Origin: Mucilaginibacter flavidus
GTDB lineage: Bacteria > Bacteroidota > Bacteroidia > Sphingobacteriales > Sphingobacteriaceae
Assembly: GCF_024055575.1 (NCBI RefSeq)
Contig: NZ_JAMXOE010000001.1
Coordinates: forward strand, 248,001-312,000
Length of the DNA: 64,000 nt
Direction of reading: 5' to 3'
Shown: positions 25,486 through 34,256 of the stretch, piece by piece
Numbering within the stretch: the stretch's first letter is position 1
Layout: every line of letters starts with the position of its first letter
Notes under the pieces: model-generated
Database searches by the model: none
What the model saw: only the letters and a program-made list of their open reading frames with translations
Told to the model about the DNA's origin: nothing
Made by a program: the position numbers and the translations under genes

Positions 25486-28044
25486 TTAATTAAATCCGCC
25501 GTTTAAGCTCTGTGATATCGAGAAGTGGAACTGGCCCCTGTTTGCATCCGGAATACCCGGTATTTTATCAAATCCATAGCCATAATCCAATCCAAGCAAG
25601 CCGAATATAGGTAAAAATATTCTTGCTCCAACACCTACTGAACGTTTTACGTTGAACGGATCAAATTTATTAAAAGAATTCCAAACATTTCCACCTTCGG
25701 CAAACGCTAATAAAAATATTGTTGCCGATTGCCCCTGTATTACAGGGTGGCGCAACTCCATGGTATATTTATTGTAAATGGCACTTCCCGGGTTATTATC
25801 AGCTGAATAATGTGTGCCTTCCGGAATTATCGAGAAGTTTTGATACCCCCTTAAGCCGATAATTTCACTACCCTGTAAAAACTGGTAGCTCTGCATACCA
25901 TCGCCCCCCAGTTTAAACCTTTCGAAAGGCGAAGGGCCAACTTCTGATTTGTATTGCCCCAAAAAGCCAAACCTCACTTGCGACATCAATACCAGTTTAC
26001 CTGTTATTTTAGTAAACCACTGCGCATCGTATTTAAACTTGTAGTATTCAACAAAATGGTAGCGCTGTTCCGGCGTTGCTATTTTATAGTTAATGTTGTT
26101 AAATAACGAGTATGGCGGCGTGGCCTGCACGGTAAATTTAATGTTCGAACCCGATGTTGGATATATAGGCACATCTATAGAGTTACGGCTAAGTTCCTGC
26201 GTTAGTTTTATATTATACGATGTTCCGTTTGAAAACAGGTAACCGGTATAGTTATCCAAATTATAGTGGTCAAAGTTTAACGAGTAATTCAACTGGAAAT
26301 AGTTATCAGGCCAGTTTAAGCGCTTACCTAAAGTAACACCAATACCGTTAATGCGCAGTTTATTGTACAGCGGGTTAGTTTTGGCATAGTAGTCGCCGGT
26401 TGAGCTTAACTGGGTATAGGCCGATAGTGCAAAATAAATTGGCTTTTTACCACCTAACCACGGCTCCGAAAACGTAAACGAGAAGTTTTGATAGGTATGC
26501 CCGCTGGACTGACCGCGCAAGCTCAATTTCTGTCCGTCGCCTTTTGGCAATGGTTTGTATGCTTTTAAGTTGAACAGGTTGCGTAACGAAAAGTTATTAA
26601 ACGTAAGCCCTAATGTTCCTACTAACTGGCCGCCACCAAAGCCACCCGAAAGTTCAATCTGGTCCGAAGGTTTTTCAACTACGTTGTATACAATATCAAC
26701 AGTTCCATCCTGCGGGTTAATATTTGTTGGCTTCGGCTCAGTTTTTTGCTCATCAAAGTTACCCAACTGCCCAATTTCGCGGGTACTGCGTATCAATAAC
26801 TCTTTGTTAAACTTCTGGCCGGGTTTGGTCCTTATCTCACGCATAACCACTTTATCGTTGGTTACATCGTTACCTTTTAGTATAACCCTGTTTATGGTAT
26901 ATTGGGGGCCTTCATAAACCCTAAGGTCCATGTCCACGGTATCGTTATAAATCTTTGTTTGTACGGGGTCGGCGTTGTAAGTAAGGTAACCATCGTTCAG
27001 GTAGAAAGATGAAATATCATCGTTATCAGGCGTTGGGCCTATTAGCCTTTTGTTAAGCTCTTCTTCGCTAAATACATCACCTTTTTTAATTTTCAGGATT
27101 TTGTTTAACACCTCGGCAGGGTATTTTGCATTACCCGACCATTTGATGTTACCAAAATAATATTTGTGCCCTTCAAAAACTTTTATTTTGATACCAACTG
27201 TATTTGGCCCGGTTTTAAATACCGAATCTTTTATTATTTCGGCATCTCTGTAACCACGTGCCTGCATTTTGGTGACAAGGTTCTGCTTATCCTCGTCGTA
27301 CTTATCCTGCTTAAATTTACGCGAACCAAAAATATTATAGAATTTACGGGTACGGGTTTTACTTAAAAACTTCTTTAGCTTTTTATCTTTAAAATCCTTG
27401 TTGCCTTCAAAGTCAACTTCAGATATCATTACCTTTTTATGCTTATCAATCTTTACGTCGAGTATGATGCTGTTGGCATCACCCGGATCCTTACGCTGTT
27501 TGATTGATACAGTGGTATTTAAAAAGCCTTTTTCGTTAAAATGCTTTTTAATAATAGCTGTAGTTGTGCTTATGAGGTTGGCATTAACAATTTTGTAAGC
27601 CTTATCCGATAGTTTCTTCTGAACGTCATCAATTTCACCTTTGCGGATGCCGGTTAAGTGCAGGCGCGATAAACGCGGCAATTCGGTAACAGCAATCTCC
27701 AGGTAAATGGTATCCAGGTTAATTTTTGTAACGTTTAGCTGTACATCCTCAAACAAGCCCTGCGAATACATATTTTTTATCACGTTTGCGTTAGCCTCGC
27801 CCGGCAAAGTAATGTGGTCGCCTTTATTTAATTTCGAAATAGTGAGCAACACATCTTTATCCAGCGATTTTGTTCCGGATATGGTAACCCCCCCAATTAT
27901 ATAATCTTTTGGTTCCAGGTAGCTCAAGCTATCTGCCGGTAACGTGGACTTTGGCAACGAATATTTGGGCTGACTACCCTGGATTTGGGCCATGGCAGCA
28001 GTGCTTATTACAGTGAAAAGTATAGCAAAAAGAAATTTATTCAT
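25486..28044 (-). CDS. bamA: outer-membrane protein assembly factor BamA
   Basis: Omp85-family protein that inserts beta-barrels into the outer membrane. The 852 residues have a signal peptide (ends SAAMAQ), five POTRA-type repeats (about 45-430, starting IIGGVTISGTKSLDKDVLL) and a C-terminal 16-strand barrel. The loop-6 motif appears as EIIGLRGYQNF (family VRGF/Y type). It is upstream of two skp-like genes and downstream of uppS, a conserved envelope block. Confidence 0.96.
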   Translation of the reverse strand: MNKFLFAILFTVISTAAMAQIQGSQPKYSLPKSTLPADSLSYLEPKDYIIGGVTISGTKSLDKDVLLTISKLNKGDHITLPGEANANVIKNMYSQGLFEDVQLNVTKINLDTIYLEIAVTELPRLSRLHLTGIRKGEIDDVQKKLSDKAYKIVNANLISTTTAIIKKHFNEKGFLNTTVSIKQRKDPGDANSIILDVKIDKHKKVMISEVDFEGNKDFKDKKLKKFLSKTRTRKFYNIFGSRKFKQDKYDEDKQNLVTKMQARGYRDAEIIKDSVFKTGPNTVGIKIKVFEGHKYYFGNIKWSGNAKYPAEVLNKILKIKKGDVFSEEELNKRLIGPTPDNDDISSFYLNDGYLTYNADPVQTKIYNDTVDMDLRVYEGPQYTINRVILKGNDVTNDKVVMREIRTKPGQKFNKELLIRSTREIGQLGNFDEQKTEPKPTNINPQDGTVDIVYNVVEKPSDQIELSGGFGGGQLVGTLGLTFNNFSLRNLFNLKAYKPLPKGDGQKLSLRGQSSGHTYQNFSFTFSEPWLGGKKPIYFALSAYTQLSSTGDYYAKTNPLYNKLRINGIGVTLGKRLNWPDNYFQLNYSLNFDHYNLDNYTGYLFSNGTSYNIKLTQELSRNSIDVPIYPTSGSNIKFTVQATPPYSLFNNINYKIATPEQRYHFVEYYKFKYDAQWFTKITGKLVLMSQVRFGFLGQYKSEVGPSPFERFKLGGDGMQSYQFLQGSEIIGLRGYQNFSIIPEGTHYSADNNPGSAIYNKYTMELRHPVIQGQSATIFLLAFAEGGNVWNSFNKFDPFNVKRSVGVGARIFLPIFGLLGLDYGYGFDKIPGIPDANRGQFHFSISQSLNGGFN

Positions 28045-28107
28045 TCGAATATTTTAGTGGGCTAAAAATAATTTATACAGTTGTTAAAAAGTGTTAAAGT
28101 TAAAAAT

Positions 28108-28848
28108 TTAGTTGACCTGCTCACTTGTCATACCAAAACGGCGCTCGCGTTTCTGATAATCAAGTATAGCTTCATACAAATCTTCCTTGCGAAAATCAGG
28201 CCATAACTTTGTGGTGAAGTACAATTCGGCATAGGCAATTTGCCACAGCAGGTAGTTACTTATCCGGTGTTCGCCGCTGGTTCTAATCAGCAGTTCGGGG
28301 TTGGGCATGCCTTTGGTATATAAGTTGTTTTCAAAAGTCTCCTCATCAATATCATCAATATTTAATTCGCCGCTTTGCACTTTGGCTGCAATGTTTTTGG
28401 CAGCGCTCACAATTTCGCGGCGCGAGCTGTAGCTTAAAGCCAGCGTTAGCACCAAACCCGTGTTGCCACTGGTTTGTTCCATTGCGTTTACCAGTTCGCG
28501 GTGGGCCTTGTCAGGCAGCATGTTTAAGTCGCCTATGGTTGAAAGGCGCACGTTTTTTTCCATAAAGTTTCTGATCTCTTTATGAATGGTGCTTACCATC
28601 AGCTCCATTATCGCCATTACTTCAAGCTTCGGGCGGTTCCAGTTTTCAGATGAGAAAGTATAAAGCGTAAGGTACTTTAAATTTAACAGCGTAGCCCCTT
28701 CAACCACATCCCTAACCGAAAGCACCCCGTTATGATGGCCGAATATTCTCAATTTGCCTTTTTCTTTTGCCCAACGGCCATTGCCATCCATAATAATAGC
28801 TATGTGCTGCGGCAATTTTAACAAATCAATCTGTTCCCTATATCCCAT
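28108..28848 (-). CDS. uppS: isoprenyl (undecaprenyl) diphosphate synthase
   Basis: Cis-prenyltransferase making undecaprenyl diphosphate, the carrier for cell-wall and O-antigen precursors. The 246 residues show HIAIIMDGNGRWA (catalytic Asp21), FGHHNGVLSVRDVV, TLYTFSSENWNRP and LLIRTSGEHRISNYLLWQ. The ATG at 28848 (MGYREQIDLLKLP) gives the common start; the longer frame adds unlikely residues. bamA follows after 63 nt. Confidence 0.95.
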   Translation of the reverse strand: MGYREQIDLLKLPQHIAIIMDGNGRWAKEKGKLRIFGHHNGVLSVRDVVEGATLLNLKYLTLYTFSSENWNRPKLEVMAIMELMVSTIHKEIRNFMEKNVRLSTIGDLNMLPDKAHRELVNAMEQTSGNTGLVLTLALSYSSRREIVSAAKNIAAKVQSGELNIDDIDEETFENNLYTKGMPNPELLIRTSGEHRISNYLLWQIAYAELYFTTKLWPDFRKEDLYEAILDYQKRERRFGMTSEQVN

Positions 28849-29223
28849 TATAACATTTATAACAGCCGTAAAAAACGGCTTCAAAAAGCATTTTTTTGGT
28901 TGAAAAATGCATAATTAATAACCAGCCGGGCCAGCTATTATTGCAAGTCGCCCCGGTTTTAGTCCCATTTTCAACAACTTGCGCTGTTTTTTTCAGGGGA
29001 CAAAGGTAAAAACTTAATTGTAGTTTTTTTATTATGAGGAAGGAAAAGAATTATTGCGTAGTCTTGAAAGTCCGGAAAGTCGGAAAAGTCAGTAAAGTCC
29101 GAAGAAAAAGCTGTCCGAAAAGTTCCAAAGACGCTACGGTCCCAGGGCAACTTAATCAACTCAAATTCACCTAAACCCGGCTAATTTCTTTCGTCTTTCC
29201 GGACTTCACTGACTTTTCGGACT
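28849..29223. other. Long spacer between exbD and uppS
   Basis: 375 bp without a gene. It holds the family B repeat (29060-29226) and an AT-rich part upstream of uppS. No recognisable promoter box or RNA gene is seen. Confidence 0.6.
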
Positions 29224-29226
29224 TCA
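29060..29226. repeat. GTCCGAAA repeat, opposing arms, exbD-uppS spacer
   Basis: Family B. Arm 29060-29104 carries GAAAGTCCG, GAAAGTCG, GAAAAGTCAG and TAAAGTCCG units. The opposing arm 29186-29226 carries CTTTCCGGACTTCACTGACT-type units. On the minus strand it overlaps the exbD TGA stop. The core of about 80 nt is unrelated to the arms. Confidence 0.85.
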
Positions 29227-29739
29227 ATAAATCCCTTTATCCTTCAATAACTCGATATCTTTTGGCGATATCGCAGCTATCGCATATGACGGCACCCTGG
29301 TAATGTTTAGTTCGTCAAGCGTATTAACAAGATTTTCGTAAATCGAGTGTTCTGCGGGTTTAATTATTACCATCATAGTTTTGCCTGTCGATGCATAAAC
29401 CTGTTTGGTCATATCAACAATCACTTTACGTATTTGCATGCCATAGCCAGTAAGTTTAGGGGTAGTTAAAGGTTTATCTGCCATCCCTAAATAATACATT
29501 GCCTGGTTCTTTTTGCCCAGACAGATGGTCATCGTGGTTTTTTCGGAAACAAAACCGTCGGGGCCGGGAACCGGCATCACCAGTTTCATTGCTCTCGGTT
29601 TTACAAGCGATGTGGTCAGCATAAAGAAAGTAATCAGCAAAAATGCGAGATCGACCATTGCAGTCAGATCTACGCGGACAGGCATTCTTTTGGTGTGCCT
29701 TCCACCTGTTTTCCCCGAGGATTGATTTAGCTCAGCCAT
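29224..29739 (-). CDS. ExbD/TolR family biopolymer transport protein
   Basis: Energy-transducing inner-membrane protein of TonB or Tol systems. The 171 residues start MAELNQSSGKTGG, with a short cytoplasmic tail, RVDLTAMVDLAFLLITFFMLTTSLV as the single membrane helix with the conserved aspartate, and a periplasmic domain with MVIIKPAEHSIYENLVNTLD. Start 29739 is chosen because the longer frame gives a non-family N-terminus. It stands alone: no exbB or tonB is beside it. Confidence 0.9.
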   Translation of the reverse strand: MAELNQSSGKTGGRHTKRMPVRVDLTAMVDLAFLLITFFMLTTSLVKPRAMKLVMPVPGPDGFVSEKTTMTICLGKKNQAMYYLGMADKPLTTPKLTGYGMQIRKVIVDMTKQVYASTGKTMMVIIKPAEHSIYENLVNTLDELNITRVPSYAIAAISPKDIELLKDKGIY

Positions 29740-29909
29740 GACAGTAAAGTTTAAGGTTAAATAATTGTTTACCAGCGCAAACAGATGCAACTGATCTTAC
29801 AGTATAACGCAGGTGAAAATTATTTATTGCAACAATGATGCAAATAAAAACAAAGATTTATTGGATTTAAGGATTTTAGGATTCTGGGGGCGATGGAATT
29901 ATTGTTTAT

Positions 29910-30082
29910 AGCACAGGCCTGCGACCTGTGCTTACGAATGCCGCCCCGTTGGGGCTGGGTGTGTATGCTTATGATATGATTTGTTCCTATTTACTTTTAA
30001 AAAACTGGCATCTTTAATCGAAGAGAAACAGTCAAAGCCCCAAAGGGGCGCAATTCATCAGGGCAGGTCGCTGGCCTGCACT
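29910..30082. repeat. REP/BIME-like nested inverted element
   Basis: Four small hairpins in mirror order: AGCACAGGCCTGCGACCTGT (29910-29929) and GCCCCGTTGGGGC (29943-29955) on the left; AGCCCCAAAGGGGC (30036-30049) and GGCAGGTCGCTGGCCTGCAC (30062-30081) on the right. Left and right halves are reverse complements with few differences, around an AT-rich core of 80 nt. The form is that of REP pairs moved by RAYT transposases. Confidence 0.75.
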
Positions 30083-30181
30083 AAACAGACAGTCAACAAC
30101 ATTCTAAAACAATCTCCATGCCAATGATGATTGATGACGAATTCACGCTATGAAATTGACAAACTTCAGGCTTTAACACAT

Positions 30182-30220
30182 TTCGTCTTTCGGACTTTAC
30201 TGACTTTCCGACTCTCAGAC
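30182..30220. repeat. Single GTCCGAAA arm behind the DUF6089 gene
   Basis: Family B units CGGACTTTACTGACTTTCCG and CTCAGACTT directly adjoin the DUF6089 stop codon (30221-30223). No opposing arm of this family is seen in the spacer. Confidence 0.7.
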
Positions 30221-31006
30221 TTACTGAAAATAACACTTCTGCGTAACAAAGGTGTACGAGAAGGTGACCTGTGCAAAAAAGTAGGTGTCGCGGGGGCGCG
30301 AATCGCCCCGTTGGGTGCCGGGGATCCCCAGGTAAATGCCGGTTTTCTCACCCGAGCGGTCGGCAAGGGCCTTTGAAACACTTTGACCTGCACCTTTATT
30401 AACATAGACGCCGCTAACATCGTCCAAGTAATCGGTAAACGCATTGCGGTAACCCAACTCGGCGCCAAGGGTAAATTTACCGGCGACATTATATTTGATG
30501 CCGGCGCCATACAATGCAGCAAGCGTGCTTGTAGGGTAAGGTTTTGGCTCACCTTCGGTTTGGGCCGCTCTTAGGTCGTACTTTGCCCCGTTATATATTG
30601 TGGTGGGCGAATAATTAACCGACGCAATTCCTAAAAAAAGGTAGGGCGAGTATTTATTTTTTCCAGCATCAGGTATATAATGCATAAAGTTAAACTCACC
30701 TATCAGGCTTATCTCACTTAGTGTTGTGGTGAAGCTTAAATTCCTGTCGCGGAATTGCTGGTTGTTTGAGTTGCTGTCGGCAGCGGCAATTTTGCCATAG
30801 GTGTAATTTAGCCTGGCGGATAAATACCCGTTAAAATTCCGTTTGGCAAACGCGCCGAAAGAATAACCACTAACCTTTACCGGGTTCTTAGGGTTCAGAT
30901 CGCCCATGTAGCCCGCACCGCCCGCACCCACGCCGAACTCCCAGGTTTGCGCCTTAAGGCTAAAGGATAAAAACAAAAAAAATATGATTGGTACAAGTTT
31001 AGCCAT
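30221..31006 (-). CDS. DUF6089 outer-membrane beta-barrel protein
   Basis: A 261-residue exported protein: signal peptide (MAKLVPIIFFLFLSFSLKAQ), then WEFGVGAGGAGYMGDLNP and alternating strands with aromatic ends, typical of an outer-membrane barrel. It matches the DUF6089 family, which in this phylum sits beside nadK and the uppS-bamA genes. Function unknown; the context suggests a role in envelope assembly. It starts 10 nt after nadK, so the two are cotranscribed. Confidence 0.85.
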   Translation of the reverse strand: MAKLVPIIFFLFLSFSLKAQTWEFGVGAGGAGYMGDLNPKNPVKVSGYSFGAFAKRNFNGYLSARLNYTYGKIAAADSNSNNQQFRDRNLSFTTTLSEISLIGEFNFMHYIPDAGKNKYSPYLFLGIASVNYSPTTIYNGAKYDLRAAQTEGEPKPYPTSTLAALYGAGIKYNVAGKFTLGAELGYRNAFTDYLDDVSGVYVNKGAGQSVSKALADRSGEKTGIYLGIPGTQRGDSRPRDTYFFAQVTFSYTFVTQKCYFQ

Positions 31007-31015
31007 CAGCTGAAT

Positions 31016-31897
31016 TTAGTAATTGCGGACATCAAGGCCCCACAACAATTTGTTCCTTAACGTTGATAAGTAACTTTCATTATTCAAACGGATAAGATTT
31101 AGCCTGAATTCGGCTTTGCTAACCTGGAAACGCATGGTTTTATCAATAATTGCCGTACGCGAATCGCACGATACCAGGTAATTATTGCTGCGGCACTCCA
31201 CATCAAAAGCCAGTATGCTGGTGTCGGGCAGCACAATAGGCCTCACGTTTAAGTTATGAGGTGCAACCGGCGTCAATACAATACTGTTCGACTCGGGGAA
31301 GATAATAGGCCCGCCACAACTTAATGAATAAGCTGTTGAGCCTGTCGAACTGGATATAATAATGCCATCGCCCCAATAAGAGTTTAAAAATTCCTTATTT
31401 AAAAAAACGTGGGTGGTAATCATCGCTGCATCATCCCGCTTATGAATGGTAATGTCATTAAGGGCAAAATTGTCCTTGCCAAATATTTCCATTTCCGAAT
31501 CGATGCTCAGCAATTCACGGCTATCCAGCGTGAATTGTTTATTTACCACTGCATAAATAGCAGCGTCGATATCATTTTTATTGATGCTTGCCAAAAAGCC
31601 AAGGCGGCCAAAATTTATCCCTATTACGGGGATGCCAGAGTCGCGGATAACCGCGACCATATCAAGCAAGGTGCCGTCGCCGCCAAGGGTTAAAAACAAA
31701 TCGATGAACCCTTTTAGTTTAACCGTATCATCCAGCACTTTGTATTGTACCGATTTAACATTCTCCTTTAAAAACTCACAAAGCTGAGGGTGAACGTAAA
31801 TTTCGACGCCATGCATCGCCAACTTGTCAAACACCTGCTGAATATAGGGAACAACTATTCCGTCATTAAATTGCCTGCCGTAAACTGCTATTCTCAT
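31016..31897 (-). CDS. nadK: NAD kinase
   Basis: Phosphorylates NAD to NADP in the cytoplasm. The 293 residues have the GGDGT motif (72-76, Asp74), the NDITIHKRD stretch in the place of the family NE/D motif, and DGIIISSSTGSTAYSLSCGGPI. The start MRIAVYGRQF is standard. Its ATG is at the edge of a GGTTCATT repeat that separates it from the CBS gene. DUF6089 follows after 10 nt. Confidence 0.96.
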   Translation of the reverse strand: MRIAVYGRQFNDGIVVPYIQQVFDKLAMHGVEIYVHPQLCEFLKENVKSVQYKVLDDTVKLKGFIDLFLTLGGDGTLLDMVAVIRDSGIPVIGINFGRLGFLASINKNDIDAAIYAVVNKQFTLDSRELLSIDSEMEIFGKDNFALNDITIHKRDDAAMITTHVFLNKEFLNSYWGDGIIISSSTGSTAYSLSCGGPIIFPESNSIVLTPVAPHNLNVRPIVLPDTSILAFDVECRSNNYLVSCDSRTAIIDKTMRFQVSKAEFRLNLIRLNNESYLSTLRNKLLWGLDVRNY

Positions 31898-31898
31898 T

Positions 31899-32045
31899 AG
31901 TTTATTGGTTCATTTGTTAATTAGTTCATTGGTGGGTAGTTTGATACCTGCCTGTGGGATTTCGTAAAGGGAATAATTATCTAAATCTTTCTGCTAATTT
32001 AATACCTGGTACAAATGAACTAATGAACCAGTGAAATAATGAAAC
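31899..32045. repeat. GGTTCATT repeat, opposing arms, CBS-nadK spacer
   Basis: Family E. Arm 31899-31933 (TTGGTTCATT, TTAGTTCATTGG) and arm 32011-32045 (AAATGAACTAATGAACCAG and further ATGAA units) are complementary over about 25 nt, around a core of 77 nt. The arms reach from the CBS stop to within 2 nt of the nadK start codon. Confidence 0.85.
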
Positions 32046-32707
32046 TAAAGGTTCAAATAGTTCATCAACGAATTATACCTGTCTCTCGAATTGTCGTTTT
32101 CGTCGCTGTGATTAAAGGTTGCTTTTATGTCGTATTCGTATCGTAAAAAAGTGGCAATTATGGCCGATATATCCTGTTTATTTACCTTCAGGGTAACTTC
32201 CATCCTGGTTGAGTCGGGGAAGGTACGTACGTATGAGCTCAGTATTTGCGCATTGTCCGACTCCACTATCTGCGCCATGTGGGCAAGTGAGTTATTTTTG
32301 TTGCTTATCTCGAGCACAATTATACCGCCCGGCTGGCTTACCGAAGTAAGACCGGCAAAATATTCCGTTAAAGCATTAATGGTAATAAGGCCCAAATAAT
32401 TTTTGGCAGCATCAAGCACCGGAACAACGGTTACCTGCCGCTCGTGAAACAGGCGGATAACATCATAAATATGTTGCCCTTCCAGCACGTATGGATTAAC
32501 CAGCGAAAGGGTAAGCGCTCCTACCGGCGTCTGCAGATCGCTCTCCCCTATTAAATCGTTTTCAGACAATAAGCCCAAAAACTGTTCCTCGTTTACAATT
32601 GGCAAATGGCGTATACGAAACTCCACCATACGGTCAATAGCCTTCTGAATCGGGTCAGAGGTATGTACCGGCGGTATCGCGTCAGCTATTAATTCAATTG
32701 CAAGCAT
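32045..32707 (-). CDS. CBS-domain protein
   Basis: A 220-residue cytoplasmic protein with two N-terminal CBS repeats (IADAIPPVHTSDPIQKAIDR to LIGESD, and LVNPYVLEGQHIYDVIRLF to LTEYFAG, about 5-120). The C-terminal 90 residues (GGIIVLEISNKNNSLAHMAQ, then MEVTLKVNKQDISAIIATFL) look like an ACT-type regulatory domain. CBS pairs bind adenine nucleotides, fitting the neighbouring NAD kinase. The hydrolase gene upstream is 8 nt away. Confidence 0.88.
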   Translation of the reverse strand: MLAIELIADAIPPVHTSDPIQKAIDRMVEFRIRHLPIVNEEQFLGLLSENDLIGESDLQTPVGALTLSLVNPYVLEGQHIYDVIRLFHERQVTVVPVLDAAKNYLGLITINALTEYFAGLTSVSQPGGIIVLEISNKNNSLAHMAQIVESDNAQILSSYVRTFPDSTRMEVTLKVNKQDISAIIATFLRYEYDIKATFNHSDENDNSRDRYNSLMNYLNL

Positions 32708-32714
32708 CTTCTAT

Positions 32715-33479
32715 TTATTTTCGGTTAATTTTCTCTAAAAACGGTTTTAAGTACTTGTTAAACTCTTCGGGCTGCTCCATCATAGGTGCATGCCCGCATT
32801 TTTCTATCCAGTGCAGTTCTGAATCGGGCAGCAGTTGGTTAAATTCAACCGCGACCTCCGGCGGAGTAATTTTATCATCGCGCCCCCATATTAGCGCTAC
32901 CGGTACTTTTATCTTATTCAAATCGGCATTCATATTGTGCCGTATAGCCGATTTTGCCATTGCCAGTATCCTGATAACGCTGTGCCTGTCATTTATTATA
33001 CGATATACGTCATCAACTAGTTCTTTGGTTGCCGTATTGGGGTCATAAAAAGTATATTCTACCTTCTCTTTCACAAAATCATAACTCTCGCGCCGTGGGA
33101 AGGAGCCGCCAAAAGCATTTTCATACAGGCCCGAGCTGCCGGTTAATACCATTGCCTTCACATAAGTTGGATGCGACAACACATATATTAAGGCCACATG
33201 CCCACCCAATGAGTTGCCCAGCAGCGTTACGTTGTTAAGCTTTTTATACTTTACAAACTTGTGCACATACTTAGCAAGGGTTTTAACCCCTGTAGTTAAT
33301 AACGGTAAATCATATATCGGCAGTATTGGTATAATTACCCTGTACTGCCCCCTGAATTCCTCTATCACCTTATCCCAGTTGCTCAATGCACCCATTAAGC
33401 CGTGTAATAACAACAGAACTTCTCCTTCGCCCTCATCGATATAACTAAAACCGTGTTCCTCTTTAAGCACGAAATCCAT
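32715..33479 (-). CDS. alpha/beta hydrolase
   Basis: A 254-residue hydrolase of the alpha/beta fold. The nucleophile elbow is LLGNSLGGH (Ser90), the acid is in LIWGRDDKITPP and the histidine in EKCGHAPMMEQP; LLLHGLMGALSNWD supplies the oxyanion hole. No signal peptide. Substrate unknown. It is cotranscribed with the CBS and nadK genes (8-nt gap). Confidence 0.9.
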   Translation of the reverse strand: MDFVLKEEHGFSYIDEGEGEVLLLLHGLMGALSNWDKVIEEFRGQYRVIIPILPIYDLPLLTTGVKTLAKYVHKFVKYKKLNNVTLLGNSLGGHVALIYVLSHPTYVKAMVLTGSSGLYENAFGGSFPRRESYDFVKEKVEYTFYDPNTATKELVDDVYRIINDRHSVIRILAMAKSAIRHNMNADLNKIKVPVALIWGRDDKITPPEVAVEFNQLLPDSELHWIEKCGHAPMMEQPEEFNKYLKPFLEKINRK

Positions 33480-33591
33480 ATAAATTTGTAAAGTTTAAAT
33501 TTTAAACACCCGGCTGTCAATTTTGCCGGTTTCATCTTCAAATATTTTCGCTATAAAAATAGCTTATTGCTTGTTAGATGCAAGTTATTTT

Positions 33592-33692
33592 GTTGGAATG
33601 TTTGAAAGTTAAAAAGCTGTAATGTTGTATCAACTATTAGAAATCAAATTTTTGCAACTTTTCAACCTTACAACGTTGTAACATTTCAACAA
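33592..33692. repeat. GTTGAAAA repeat, opposing arms, yqeY-hydrolase spacer
   Basis: Family G. Arm 33592-33634 (GTTGGAATG, TTTGAAAGTT, TAATGTTGT) faces arm 33653-33692 (GCAACTTTTCAACC, TTACAACG, TAACATTTCAAC). On the minus strand it starts directly after the yqeY-type stop. Confidence 0.8.
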
Positions 33693-34142
33693 CTACCCCA
33701 ACAACTGCTTCACCACTTCCGATATCGTCCGGCCATCAGCCTGGCCTGCCAGTTCTTTGTTGGCAATGCCCATTACTTTGCCCATATCGCTAACTGATGT
33801 TGCCCCAATACGGCTTATCACTTCCTGCAGGTAACCTTCAATTTCAAAACGGGTCATTTGCTGTGGCAGGTAAGGCTCAATAACCTTCATTTCGTCCATT
33901 TCAATCTGGTACAAATCCTCGCGATTTTGTGTTTTATAGATCTCTGCCGATTCCTTGCGTTGTTTTACCAGTTTTTGCAGCACTTTAATTTCAGCTTCGC
34001 TGGTCAATTCTTCGGCAGCGCCCTTTTCGGTACGAGCCAAAAGCAAAGCCGATTTAATGGCCCGCAGCCCCCGCAAACGGTCGGCCTGTTTTGCCAGCAT
34101 AGCTTGTTTTATATCCTGGTCAATTTGAGTTATGAGTGACAT
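33693..34142 (-). CDS. yqeY: GatB/YqeY family protein
   Basis: A 149-residue helical protein of the YqeY family, related to the tail domain of GatB. Motifs: LRGLRAIKSALLLARTEKG, LQKLVKQRKESAEIYK and the end GRTISEVVKQLLG. The family probably helps tRNA amidation or binding, but the stand-alone form has no settled function. Normal length. Its spacer to the SDR gene contains two unrelated repeat arms. Confidence 0.92.
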   Translation of the reverse strand: MSLITQIDQDIKQAMLAKQADRLRGLRAIKSALLLARTEKGAAEELTSEAEIKVLQKLVKQRKESAEIYKTQNREDLYQIEMDEMKVIEPYLPQQMTRFEIEGYLQEVISRIGATSVSDMGKVMGIANKELAGQADGRTISEVVKQLLG

Positions 34143-34174
34143 TTTAATTTGTGATTTAGCGAATTGTTGGATTT

Positions 34175-34256
34175 TTTATTTCGGATTTCAAATGTTCGAT
34201 TTCGGATTTAAGAACGCAGATTTTTCCTATCTCTAACCTCTGCTCTCTAATCTCTA
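34175..34256. repeat. Mixed-family repeat arms, SDR-yqeY spacer
   Basis: Arm 34175-34208 is family D (ATTTCGGATTTC, GTTCGATTTCGGATTT). Arm 34228-34256 is family C (CTATCTCTAACCTC, CTCTAATCTCT) and overlaps the SDR stop codon. The two are not complementary to each other. Confidence 0.8.

Larger units (their letters stand above)
29740..30220. other. Repeat-filled spacer between DUF6089 gene and exbD
   Basis: 481 bp without a gene. It contains a short GGATTTTA-type arm (29862-29886), a REP-like double inverted element (29910-30082) and a family B arm (30182-30220). The first 100 bp probably hold the exbD promoter, but no good box is seen. Confidence 0.65.
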
